Assembly: GCA_019454045.1 (NCBI GenBank)
Contig: SKCR01026809.1
Span: 1 to 64,000 of the forward strand
Source of the DNA: Zanthoxylum bungeanum
Lineage: Eukaryota > Streptophyta > Magnoliopsida > Sapindales > Rutaceae
Reading direction: 5' to 3'
DNA length: 64,000 bases
Shown piece by piece: positions 37,015-48,235 of this stretch; within the stretch, counting starts at the first letter, position 1, and each line of letters starts with the position of its first letter. The notes under the pieces were generated by a model, which saw only the letters and a program-made list of their open reading frames with translations, was not told the DNA's origin and made no database searches. Both the position numbers and the translations under genes were made by a program.

Positions 37015-37275
37015 ACGTTAATCAAGCCGTAAATTTTTGTATATATTTTATTTCTTTGTCTTTTCATAATAATATTAATTTGTTTTGTTGTTTACTTTTT
37101 CTCCGACAGGATCCAGATCATGTTGACTATCACGATCTATTTTACTATTTTGCTACTAATCGTCCTTTGGAAGATACTTGTGTTATTTTTACTCACCCTT
37201 TTTCAGGTATTATAAATTCAACTCATCATTGCACCTTTGAAGTCATCCTAATTTGAGAAAGAAATACATAGAAAA
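37015..37275 (+). other. F: spacer between the two extra ORFs, with an exon-like open stretch
   Basis: A T-rich run ends in CTTTTTCTCCGACAG/GATCC near 37110, a good splice acceptor. From there an open frame encodes DPDHVDYHDLFYYFATNRP up to a stop at 37254. It has no start codon of its own and no recognised family. It may be a leftover exon from captured host sequence, or a spliced leader for the LOG ORF. The last 20 bp supply the A-rich context of the LOG start. Confidence 0.4.
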
Positions 37276-37929
37276 ATGGAAGCCACTTCAAGAAGACGAG
37301 TTGAAAACATCTGTGTGTTTTGTGGTAGTACTGTTGGTACTAAACCACAATACATAGAAGCAGCACAGGAATTGGGTCGAGTCTTAGCCGCAAGGAATAT
37401 GCATTTAATATATGGCGGAGGCAATCTCGGACTTATGGGGATTGTTTCAAAAGCCGTACAGGAGGGAGGCAGTCATGTTTTGGGAATCGTCCCAAAACCC
37501 TTGGCAGAGGCAAATCTTATTGGATCATCAAACGGAGAGGAACTGATCGTATCAGGTATGTCTGAACGTTTGGTAGAAATGATTAACCGTGCTGATGCTT
37601 TTATTGCTTTGCCAGGTGGATTGGGTACATTGGAGGAAATTTTTATAGTTCTATCTTGGGCGAACCTGAACATACACCAGAAACCAATTGGACTACTCAA
37701 TGTTGATGGATTTTATGATTTTCTTTGTGTGTTTCTTGATGATGCTCGGAGAAATGGGTTCGTGTCAAAACCTATAAAAGACCTCCTCTTCACTGCCAGA
37801 CTTGCTCCGGATCTGATAGACCAACTTATAGCCTATGAACCACAAGTTGACCCTATCCTATCAAAAATAAATTGGTCTGAGGACGATCGTGGTAAGAGGC
37901 GTCGAATTAATCTGGATCTTAACCTTTAA
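37276..37929 (+). CDS. LOG: LOG-family cytokinin riboside 5'-monophosphate phosphoribohydrolase inside F
   Basis: This complete 217-aa single-exon ORF belongs to the LONELY GUY family, which converts cytokinin nucleotides to the active free bases by releasing ribose 5-phosphate. Motifs visible are CVFCGS (13-18), YGGGNLGLMG (46-55), the catalytic Arg R98 in MSERLVEM, PGGLGTLEE (113-121), and KPIGLLNVDGFYD (136-148). Length and motif spacing fit plant LOG proteins. The ATG has a strong context (A at -3, G at +4). The tail after residue 200 departs from usual LOGs: GKRRR then INLDLNL at the C-terminus, a basic cluster and an LxLxL (EAR-type) pattern. It lies 261 bp after the unknown ORF, in the same direction as F's LTR promoter and before F's 3' LTR. 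Plant LOG genes normally have introns, so capture from a spliced RNA is likely. Enzyme activity is inferred from conserved residues. Confidence 0.93.
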   Translation: MEATSRRRVENICVFCGSTVGTKPQYIEAAQELGRVLAARNMHLIYGGGNLGLMGIVSKAVQEGGSHVLGIVPKPLAEANLIGSSNGEELIVSGMSERLVEMINRADAFIALPGGLGTLEEIFIVLSWANLNIHQKPIGLLNVDGFYDFLCVFLDDARRNGFVSKPIKDLLFTARLAPDLIDQLIAYEPQVDPILSKINWSEDDRGKRRRINLDLNL

Positions 37930-38444
37930 TTTACTGTAGATTTCAGCTAACCAGGTACAACCTTCTATCTCTCCTTTTACTGTTTAAGACATTGGGGACA
38001 ATGTCTCATTTAGGTTTGGGGGAGGGATTTAGTTGATTAGTACCTTGTTTTTAGTTTGTATGTTGTTTTTATTTTTAGTCTAAAATTTTTCGAAAAATAC
38101 AAAAAAATTGAAAATTTTTCAAAAATTACAAAAATATTTTGCATTTTTGTGTTTTTATTTTGACTAAAAATGGTGGAATTGGTAAAAGATAGCTGAGTAA
38201 GGAGTTTTCACTCCTGATACGTATCTCAAACCATTTATTTCGGAACAAGTTAATTTTTGTTTATTTCCTTTTAAATTATTTAATTTGTGAATTCTCCATA
38301 AATCTGACTAAAATGAATCTTCATATGTTCAGTTGACAGGTATTATGAACTTCCATGGAACATACAGTCATGAGCTAAAATTGAAAAGTTTGTAATATTC
38401 CGTACTATAGTTTAATTGGAGGAAGCATCTCTAAATAGTGATGG

Positions 38445-38448
<4 letters not shown>

Positions 38449-38483
<35 letters not shown>
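38449..38483 (+). repeat. Homopolymeric A run in F
   Basis: About 35 consecutive A. It sits some 520 bp after the LOG stop, within the element and far from its end, so it could be a retained poly(A) tail of captured RNA or simple slippage. Its length is likely to be inexact in an assembly. Confidence 0.7.
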
Positions 38484-38484
<1 letters not shown>

Positions 38485-38486
38485 GT

Positions 38487-38730
38487 CCGAGATCCGAGTT
38501 ATTAAGTCTGTAAGGGTGTTTTAACACCTAGTGCCCTAAAACCAACTGGTTTGGGAGTCACTGGCCCAAAGCTCGTTACATGGATCGAAGATGCTGCAAA
38601 AATATATATATATATATATCTGAAGTCTGAGTAATTAAGTTCGTAGGGGTGTCTTAACACCTGGTGCCCTAAAGCCAACTGGTTTGGGAGCCACCGACCC
38701 AAAGCTCGCTACATAGACGGAAGGTATTGT
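38487..38730 (+). repeat. Imperfect tandem duplication in F 3' region
   Basis: Two diverged copies of about 115 bp (38487-38606 and 38620-38730) share ACACCTRGTGCCCTAAARCC and CCAACTGGTTTGGGAG. They are separated by an ATATAT run. Confidence 0.8.
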
Positions 38731-39281
38731 ATATAAATAAAAAATAGAGAAAAAATCAAAGAAAAAATCAGAAAAATCAAAAAAAATTATTCCATTGCTA
38801 CAAGAAAAAAAGTGTGAAGTCTGAAAGAACTTTAGGACAAAAATATTACTCTCTTATCAACTGCACTTATGACTGTTGTGGGCAAAAATGAGTTGATTAA
38901 TATTTTGTTAGCTGTGTATATGAAGAATGGTAAAAATAATCGGAGAATTTACTTATTCGGTAATTTAGAAAGAAACAAAACAACTAGTAACTTGGAGTAG
39001 AATTTTCACCTGATTAGTCACTAACTTTCTTTATTCTCTTTTTGCTTGTCTTTTTGCTTTTGTGTGCATTAGTTTTAACTAACTTTTTACTTTTGTAAAA
39101 TGTTTGTGGGTATCATTGCTGTAAACCCTCACGAGACTACACTCGTCCACTAGGGACACCTAGGGGTTTAAAAGGCTTGTTGCATACGCTAAATGCAACC
39201 GTGATCCCTACGAAAGTGGTTTAGTTAAAGTTTATTTTCTGGTTATTTTATTTTCTGTTTTGCTCGAGGACTAGCAAAATG

Positions 39282-39296
39282 TTAGGTTTGGGGGTG
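39282..39296 (+). other. Polypurine tract of F
   Basis: TTAGGTTTGGGGGTG directly before the LTR start TGATGAG at 39297. Confidence 0.85.
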
Positions 39297-41444
39297 TGAT
39301 GAGTGGTATTTATACCACTATTTCCCACTCATTTAACCTAATGTTTTGTATTGTTTCTCGAGATTTATGAACGTTTTGAAGTGTTTTGTTGTTATTTTGC
39401 AGATAAATAAAGTTTGGACAGCACTGGAGGCAATTTGGGGCAAATCCGGACAAAAATGCACCAACTGGAATATTTCAGTCTTCAGCGCGTCGCGCCGCGC
39501 ATATCTTCGGCGTCGCGACTCCCAGCCTGCGCCGAAGTTGCTAAAATGCGCCGGGTCCACAAAATCAGAATCTGAGAAAAGTTGACTTTGCTAACGTGCG
39601 CCGTGCCACGTGTCACCATCACAACGGAGATGCTAAAATGCGCCGTGCACGTGTCGAAATCTCATTGCTCGGACGGCCACCGCCCAACGTGTCATGCCAC
39701 GTGTCGCCACATCATCGTCCACATCAGCAGCCACGTCAGCAAGTCAACCGAGTCAACATGCCACGTCATCATAAGCCAATCACAGCGTGACACGTGTCGA
39801 AATCTCATTGCTCTGACGGCCGCAGCCCCACGTGTCGCCACGTCGCCTTCCACATCATCAGCATGACGCAAGCAATGACGTCATGAACAGTGCCACGTCA
39901 GCGGATCAAATCTGAGTCAACTTATCAGCAAGTGACACGTGTCACTGTAGCGCGCGGCGCGACGCGCAGCCAGCGTCGCGACGCGCGCACCCAATCCGCG
40001 CCTATAAATAGAGCGCGATGGTTCAGTTTTTGTTGTACCATTTCCTCTCCCAAATCCTATGTAATTAGGGAGTTTCTCTCTCTCTAAGTTCTTTTTATTT
40101 AGTTTTTGTAATTTTTAACTAAGTTCTGTAATATAATAATTTATTTTCTTTATTTTACAGTTTTTACTACTCATTATGAGGAGGTAACTTCCTTCTGTTA
40201 AGGTAAAAGGTAATTCTTTTACTTCTACTTCTTAGATTATTCTCCCATAATTATAATATATTCAAGTTTTAAATTGACTTAATCAGGATACCGCCAGATT
40301 GGTCGGTGGGTAATAAAATTCATATTCCGCCTTTATGGCTGGTTTATTTTAATTCCGCCTTTATGGCTGGTTTATTTTAAATTCCGCCTTATGGCTGGTT
40401 GGTTTATTTTCATTCCGCCTATATGGCTGGTTATTTTGATTCCGCCTTTATGGCTGGTTGTTTTTAAAATGATTCCGCCTTTATGGCTGGTTGTTTTTAA
40501 ACTAATTAAATCAAAATACCGCCTATATGGCTGGATGAAAATGTTTTGCAAAGCTTATATTATATTATGGGAGAAATCTAATTAGTATATAGTAGAAGTA
40601 ATTCCTTTTTACCTTAGCAATTTTTATTAATTCATTTTCAGCATTTATTTTACTGCATTTACTTTATGCAATTTTATTTTAAGTCTTTTAAGTTTTTAGC
40701 CCTAATTATGTGTCGTAGCTAAGTTAGTTATCTAGGGTTGTGATGAATTTCAATTAAACTGGTTTATAAGGGTTAGATTATAGTTTGGGTAAATTAAAGA
40801 TTTATTTATTGAGTCTTAATCTTAAAGCTCTTTAATTAACTGGCCATTAATTAAACTGATTAGGTAAACTTAAAATGAACTAGACATAGGGATTTTAAGT
40901 TTAAGACCTTAGACTCAATAGCCCACGATCTTCCTTGAGGATAGATAACCCTTTAATAGATTTCCTTACAGGATAGGAATATACCTGTAGGGCGGGGGTA
41001 GCCATAATTGGAACTTAGACTTAATGAATCCAGGTAATGTGGTTGACATAGGAATATGGTTCAATTGGGTTATATTGGGTATTTGTAATTGACCATCGGA
41101 AGAGGCTTTTACATAAGTTAGTGTTCCAGGTTAATAAATTGATATTTTACCCAACTATAAGATAACTACTTCATCTTTTAAATAATATTGAAATAAATCA
41201 CAACCCTGGATAGTTTTGAATATTGAATTTCCTTAAAATCTACTTTTAAGGAATTTTATTTATTTGTCTTTAAATTTAGAATCGTCGTCATTCCAAATCA
41301 ATCAAACAACTTGTTAGATACTGGTAATCATTTGGCCCAATAAATTGATAACAAAAAGGTTTTAAGTCCTCGTGGGATCGATACTTTTTATACTACTTGA
41401 ACGATACGTACGCTTGCGTTATACGTGTGTGTTTACGCCGGTCA
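39297..41444 (+). mobile_element. 3' LTR of F
   Basis: This is the partner of 21934-24082, 2148 bp. It has the same six CACGTG motifs, a TATA box at 40003-40011 and the CCGCCTTTATGGCTGG array at about 40324-40538. It is followed by the right copy of AAAAC at 41445-41449. Confidence 0.93.
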
Positions 41445-43682
41445 AAAACTGCCTTTAAAACACTGATTTCTGAATCTATTACTGAATATCCAGTATTTCT
41501 GAAAACTATTTTCCAAAATCTAAGTTCTGAAAACTATGTTCTGAAACTCCGAAATCTGAGTTTTTACCTCATGCCCGAAAACCATAAAACTTTTCTGAAA
41601 AACATAAAACTCAAACTGAAACATCTGTTTTCCATAAAACTTCTCAAAGCATGCTAAATCATATATGATATAAAAAAACAAACTTGGCTAACGCCCTAAT
41701 TGCTGAAAAGTAAGTCTGGTATTTAAATACAAGTAATAAAGAAATCAAGCAAAAGATAAAGTGTCCAGTCACTGTGCTATGGTAAATCGAGAGCGATTCA
41801 CGGCGTGAGCTACCTCTCAGTATCCTGGCATCGATCTAAGATCAATATGATCGTTAGTTTGCATAACTCGAAACATCTTCATATGAGATAACAAAATATA
41901 CAATGTATGGATACACAATCTTGCTGAATACTGATGATATCTATGGTATCTATGAATTTCACGGACTTAGGTTTGGAGTTACACAAGTGCAGTAGCGGAA
42001 ACTTAATTTATTCTAACGGCCAGAAATTTACAGTTTGTTGATCAACTTTGAAATTTCGCCATAATTAATTGGGAATGAATATAAGGCTGAAAATTTAATA
42101 CAATGGTCTTTAATATGTCTAGTTTATGTTGGTTTTTACGGATCTCAATTCTGACTTCAGAAACTCAACTTATAGACCGAATTTCAGGGACTGTCTAACA
42201 GAAAAACTGGGCACTAGGGCAGCAAGTCACCCGACTTCAAAAATTCGTTCCGATCTCGTCTTAAGTCAAAAAATTCTAAATTTTGGATATGCTACTCCTT
42301 TATGTGTCTAGAGTACCCAAAATTTTACGGAACTTGATTTCGACCTTTAGAACGCAAATTATAAGGTTTTATTTACACCTTGTTCTGTCACCACAGAATC
42401 AGTAACTCACTGCAGTGCGGCTAAGTTTGAAAATTCGGTACGACTCCATCTTAAGTCTAAAAATTCTAAATTTTGAATATGATATTTCTACATGTTCCTA
42501 GTTTACTCAAAATTTCACGGATTATTAAACAGATACCCAAAACACAAGTTATAACCGAAAAACCACAGCCTGTCCAGAAAGTATAACATACCAAACTCAC
42601 TGTCAAGTTCTCATTCACTACTCTTTTTGTTCTTCCTTGTTTGACTCTTCCAATACAAAAACCAACATTCAAAACATCACCTTATACATCAATAAACATA
42701 CATTAATCTTCTTTTCCATCATCAAACCAAATTTTATCCATTCACATAATCAAAACATATTACACTCAACACTTAATAATTCCTAATCAATATATCTACT
42801 CACACAATACTCAACCCTAAGCTTATAATTTCATCAATTCATCATCAATTTCATTCTTAGTCTATTTTAAACATTCTACCAAATGTTTTATCCAAAACTC
42901 AACAATTGCAAATTCTTTAACTTATTCATTGTTTTAATTCTTAACAAACATATCATCATCATCAAAATCAAGTTTTCAACATAAAATGGGTATCAATTTT
43001 ATCAAACCTCAAAACTTCAAAAATGGATCTTGGATTTCTTACCTTCTTCCTCTTGATTTTCTTCTCCTTCATGATGCTTCAAGAATGGAAGACCCCCTTT
43101 GCCTCTCATTTTTCTCTTTTTTCTTTCTTTCCTTCTTCTTCCTTTTCTTTTTCTTCTTCTTCTTCCTTCTTCCTCCTCTCTTTCTTCTCACGTTTTTTCT
43201 TCTCTCTTCCATTTCGTTTTTTTTTATTACTTGCAAATGGTGAATAGTTGTCCTTTTATAGGAGGACCTAATTGATACAAAGAAAAGTGTGGAGAGTTCT
43301 AGAGAAATGGAGAAATTGGTGCATTTTGTCATTTAGGTCTGAAATCACTATTCACTCAGAATTTGACTTGCATTTTTGACCCATTTCTGCTCCGATTTTG
43401 GAAAAATGTATAATGCTGATGTTGTAGGTCTTGGTCTAAGATTTCCGACGATATAAAATTCATAAAATTCCGAGTTCGTATGAAAAAGTTATTCCCTAAA
43501 TACCATTTATAGTTCAAAAGGGCATACCGTACAGTTGTTTCTCGGGACCTTGAAAAATTTACCGATCGTCTCCAAATTAATTTTATAAATATACTTGAGT
43601 CCCATCATAATTTATTTTACGTTCCTTGCCCCTTATGTGTTATTATAATCATAGGTAGCAGCAGAAATTACCGGTCGTTACA
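41445..43682 (-). mobile_element. 3' LTR of D, part 2
   Basis: This resumes D's LTR after F; the first five bases are F's target-site duplication. It aligns with 47794-51311 but lacks two stretches present there: about 440 bp including an 18-bp tandem repeat (47908-48347) and the hAT element with its duplication. A TATA-like CTATAAAAGG reads on the minus strand at 43261-43252. A long pyrimidine run (43098-43225) makes false ORFs rich in Phe, Ser and Leu. Confidence 0.9.
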
Positions 43683-43697
43683 ATTTCTCCCCTCCTT
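43683..43697 (-). other. Polypurine tract of D
   Basis: The minus strand reads AAGGAGGGGAGAAAT directly before the LTR start TGTAACGACC. It fixes D's minus orientation. Confidence 0.85.
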
Positions 43698-46600
43698 AAA
43701 TAGGATTCGTCCTCGAATCCTCTTGGTGGCTAAATCGTGGTTTCCTTGATCTTCTAGTCTCTATCCTTTACTGGCTACTAAATCCTTCTTCTTAGGTTCT
43801 TTTTCTATAGTAATTCTGCTGAGTACTTCTTCACTATTGTCCTCCTGTTACCATCCACTATTCCTTACAATTTTGCTTCTAAGATCTCTTTTTTATAGAC
43901 CATCACTCATACTTCATGATTCCTTGATGTAAACAAACTCTCAATAGCTGGTTTTTAGGTTTCCATCGAGGATTCTAATATCTAATACTAATACTTAATA
44001 TTTCTTCATTTCATTTGTCATCTTAACCTTAGAATCATTTCCTTCCTTGATTTTATCTCATTGTTTCCTCTCTCCTAATCTTTACCTTATACTACCTTAT
44101 CCATTACTTCATTTTATCGACTACTGTAGACTTCCTTGGTCTATTCTTGTCATTCTTATTTGAATCTCTCTTTTCTTCTATTCTTCTTCTCTTCTTGAAA
44201 ACCGCGTTATAATAACTATTTTGCCATTCCTGTGTTATAATACAATCCTACCAAACCACCCATAACCCGCGGTTAAACCATCCCAACCCGTAGTGGTTTG
44301 GTCTCCTTATGCTAGAACTGGGTACCTTACGCAATTCTTTTTTTTTTTCCTTTCATCCTTTCTTTATTTTACTAAGAGCTTACTTGGTCTACGCTTTATC
44401 CTTGGACTATATCTTATAGATCTCCATTATCGATCTTTCTTTGTTATTCTTTTATATCCATTTGTCTTCTCATATGCGGTCTCAACTAAGTATATTACCT
44501 TCATCAATTTCCATATTAAGGTAATCTTGATGTTCTGGTCTTTATATTACATTACTTTTCTATTAATACTTATCTTGTATGTTCTTTACTATTTGTTATT
44601 ACTTTTGGCTATCTTGTCTTCCATACTAGTATCAACTATCTTGTTGATTTACTTCTCTGTTCCATTCTTTATCTGCACCTACCATAGGTCAGAGCTTCTT
44701 TTCTTTCTTGAAGGCTACCCGATTTCATATGTCCTTGGTTATCTTTAACGCTATCATTTACCTCTTATCATATACTTGGTTACTATTTCTTCTCTTGCTA
44801 CTTTATCTAATGGTTCTACATAGCAACTATCACTTGGACCTCTCGGTGCCTTGATGGTACTACACTTTTCTTTTGGATACTACTGTAATCTTTTTTTTTA
44901 TCCTCTTTATGAGACTCATTTGCTATGAACGTTTCTTCCACATTCTAGTCATTCTCCTTTTACTCACTTACTTTTCTAAGAATTGTTCCTACTAGTTTAC
45001 TATGAGCATTCCTTATTCTTTGATTCATACACTTCATTCTTCCTAAAATCCTTCTTTTCTTAATACCACGAGGTTCTTTTATAAGTTCCTCAGTACATGC
45101 CTACGAATCATTCTCAACATGGTGTCAAACCTTTTCTTTTTCAAGTTCCAAGTCCACAATTCTTCCAGATTCACCACCTAGTTATCGATCCATCTCGTGA
45201 TTTTGTTTGGTCTTTAATTATTCTCATTTGTAAGTTTTTTACGCTCTAGGGTCCCACGATTATTATCAATTCTTTACTTTATCACTTCCTAAAAATATGC
45301 TAAATGCCCTTATTACTTATCACGATTCTTATATCATTCCCAAATTCTATTTCCTTATTATATTCTTTACTATTCAAGACTAACTGCAGGTCATTTCTCT
45401 ATTTGTTTCTTAAATCTCAACATCCTGTTCTTACTATAAACCTTGATTTGCTCTCTTTATACTACCGCCCATACTGATACTCTTATTTCTTTCTTAAATA
45501 TCTCCAATTTTGTAAGCATATTCTTATACTTTTCTACGAATATGTACTGGCTTAGCTAATCTGTAACATCCCCGTTACATTCTTAAAATTTCCTTGATCA
45601 TTCTTCTAGGTAATCTGCCTCTCAAGGTCCTTTCATTTCTTAAAACGGACTTACGTTAGTCTTCTTATAATCACCTTTACTCATTCTGATAGGAACTACT
45701 TATATCTCATTACTCTTTTCTTTATGTCTCGGGGAAATTCTACATCCTTGTTCTAGTCCTCTATGTCCTAATAGAGCCTATTGCTCATATAGGATAGGTA
45801 TGAGATAAACTCTATCCGGATAACTTCCTTAACTGATATCTCGAAAAGTGAAAATCTGGGTAGGTTGAGCTTTATCAATCGGATTCCTCAGTTAGGGTAA
45901 CTAACTACTGTTTCGGTCACCACTCGTCTTATTTGACTATGGGTCTGAGTTCGTAAAATCTAAAGTCTTTATACCTTTATGGCATCAAGCATCTATTTGA
46001 AGATTGCACGATCGTCCTTAGCTTTCTTACTTCTTTATTTTATAACGGTCATTGATACTAGAGGGAACTTGCTACTGCTACGGGGTGGTTCAAAAAAATA
46101 TTAGTTCAACTCGGAGGGATCTTTTTGAAAAAGAAGGGTATCTTACAACACTCATTTTTACTACTAGTTTTACTATTGTCCTTTATTACTTAACTCCATG
46201 TCTCTGATTCATACCACTATAGATTTCGTCATTTCTTATCTATTTCTATTTCTCTATCTCTATCTACCTCTGTTTTTTTACTTCTGCTTCCCTCATCCAT
46301 ACTCTATGTCCTTGCTATAGATTTCGGCTATGGCACTCTATTTATGCTTCATACAGTTGCTTTTGTTACTTCAAATTCTCTTTATCCTCATAGGTCTATT
46401 CCTGCATATTCTCATGGGTTTCCACTGACTTTGGGGGCTGATCTGTTTTCCAAGTTCATGGGTAAACTCTTGTCCGATCTCTCACGGTCATCTATGCCTA
46501 TGAGGTAGGCTCTATTAGGGCAACTCTCTAATCTGATGTCACTGAAGAGTTTGAAGACACGATTGTTTAAGGTTTTTATCTCTATTAGGTTACTAGGGGT

Positions 46601-47295
46601 AAGGTAACTAGCGATTTCTGCTTTGCACTTAAGGATCGGGGTCGGGGTTTGGGTATCTGAGGTCGTTTAAATCTTTTTCGACATCTAAGTCCATTAGAGC
46701 TCTCAATCCTGTTCTGAGTTTCTCACTTCTGTTGTCTCTTTAGCTATTCTTTGTTACCTGGGAAATTCATCCTCTATATAAAAAAAATTTCGAAGGCTAT
46801 AGAATTCTTTGAGAGGATTTTCCTAAGGAAGAGGACAGCCTTACTTCTACTGGACAACTCTAATATTTGCTGGGGCTTTGTCTAGTCTCTATTCTCTTGG
46901 CTACTATAGGTTCTATACCTTCTTACTGATCTGATCTTGTATCTCTATCTTTCTTATTTTTGACTTCTTAGTCCTCCTTAGGCTTTCCTTACTTCTTTTC
47001 TTCTAACTTTTCTTGTGTTTTCCTTATCTTCCTTTGGGACATATCATCTGGTTATCTAGCCTATTCGAAACTTCGGAGAATAGTCTAAGATGACTACGGA
47101 ATACTCCTTAAATAGAATGAGAAATAGGAATTCAAGTAGCTGGGAAAATATTTACTAACCTGTCTGAGAAGTTTGAGGACGTACTCGAGGATCGGATACT
47201 GGAGAGGTAGTGCCTCATATACGGGTATCCCAGACATACAACGTATACAAGACCCCAGCACTCTGCCCACTGCAGTCACTGACTCCCTAGACCAT
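43698..47295 (-). mobile_element. D internal region, no coding capacity seen
   Basis: About 3.6 kb, T-rich on the plus strand. I looked for gag, protease, reverse transcriptase, integrase or chromodomain motifs on both strands and saw none. A 151-codon plus-strand ORF (44293-44748) is almost all hydrophobic residues because of the T-rich composition and is antisense to the element. The sequence TGTAACATCCCC, the LTR terminus, also appears at 45563. A domain of this size without genes, between long LTRs, fits a LARD. Confidence 0.7.
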
Positions 47296-47307
47296 GCTCT
47301 GATACCA
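47296..47307 (-). other. Primer-binding site (initiator Met-tRNA), D
   Basis: The minus strand reads TGGTATCAGAGC exactly, four bases from the LTR start at 47312. Confidence 0.93.
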
Positions 47308-48028
47308 TCTTTGTAACATCCCCGATCTGGGGGATGTTACCGGCAGGGGATGGCAGTACTAACCCCATAAGCCACTGACTAACTGATTGTGTTCTGAACT
47401 ATATGAATGCCATGTTATACATGAAGACTAAATCGACATAGAATACTTTTATAACTCATAAATGCATACTTAGAAATACTTCTTTTACAATACTTTAATA
47501 GACACTTATAATGACTACCATAACACTAATGCATTCAAATACTTTAAATTTGTACTTGACTCTTATGCTTGTGACTCTGTACTGGTGGACTCCATCCCTA
47601 GTGACTGCATCAGTATCCGTCCTCCCGAGCTTGTCCTCCTGAAATCCCTACAAAACAGATAAAACTGGAGGGGGGTTAGATCGTCATACGACCTAAGTGA
47701 GTGGACTAAAAACTGAAAACTGATAAAAAATCTTTTAGCTTTAAAATCATGTTTTCAAAACATCTTTACATGAAAACTTTGTATTTCGGAAAACTGCATT
47801 TAAAACACTGATTTCAAAAATCTATTACTGAATATCCAGTATTTCTGAAAACTATTTTCCAAAATCTAAGTTCTGAAAACTATGTTCTGAAACTCCGAAA
47901 TCAGAGTATTGAGAATTTGAAAACTGAAAAATTTTTCTTGTACTTCACTCTAAATCCGTCTTTCTAAATTCTTTTCTAAAACTCTTTTCTGAAAACTGAA
48001 AATTTAAATCCTTTTTTTGAAAACAGAA

Positions 48029-48235
48029 TCTCCGCCCGTAGGCGCATCTCCACCCGAAGGCGCATCTCCGCCCGAAGGCGCATCTCCGCCCGAAGGCGCA
48101 TCTCCGCCCGTAGGCGCATCTCCGCCCGAAGGCGCATCTCCGCCCGTAGGCGCATCTCCGCCCGAAGGCGCATCTCCGCCCGTAGGCGCATCTCCGCCCG
48201 AAGGCACATCTCCGCCCGAAGGCGTATCTCAGCCC
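48029..48235. repeat. 18-bp tandem repeat in D 5' LTR
   Basis: About eleven to twelve copies of TCTCCGCCCGAAGGCGCA, alternating between GAAGG and GTAGG forms. Because 18 is a multiple of three, every frame stays open and gives spurious repeats such as SPPEGA on the plus strand and RAEMRL on the minus strand. The block is missing from the other LTR. Confidence 0.93.

Larger units (their letters stand above)
37930..39296 (+). mobile_element. F: long 3' untranslated region
   Basis: This 1.37-kb stretch has no convincing ORF. It contains a first polypurine-like TTAGGTTTGGGGGAGGG at about 38010, preceded by the short inverted repeat GACATTGGGGACAATGTC. It also holds an A-run at about 38449-38483, an imperfect tandem duplication (38487-38606 and 38620-38730) sharing CCAACTGGTTTGGGAG, and a run of TA repeats between the copies. 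Long 3' regions of this type, with CTAGGGACACCTAGGGG, are usual in Athila-like elements. Confidence 0.75.
21934..41444 (+). mobile_element. Element F: Athila-like gypsy retrotransposon carrying a LOG gene
   Basis: F has two LTRs of 2149 and 2148 bp, TGATGAGTGG to GCCGGTCA, with an exact AAAAC duplication, a tRNA-Asp primer site, and gag, then protease joined to the integrase C-terminus, then two extra ORFs, then a polypurine tract. Reverse transcriptase, RNase H and the integrase core are absent, so F must rely on enzymes from elsewhere. G interrupts it between gag and protease. The gag, the DLGASVNLMP protease and the post-pol sequence around GGGAGGCAACCCATG all resemble the Athila group. 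Its LTRs are very similar, suggesting fairly recent insertion. Confidence 0.92.

Noticed and set aside
42986..43332. Ser/Phe-rich ORFs and Lys/Glu-rich antisense ORF, repeated at 50600-50955
   Set aside because: They come from a long pyrimidine run in both D LTRs and are not conserved in frame between the copies.
44293..44748. 151-codon hydrophobic ORF in D
   Set aside because: It is antisense to D, the sequence is T-rich, and runs of Phe, Leu, Ile and Tyr follow from that. There are no motifs and no sign of coding selection.
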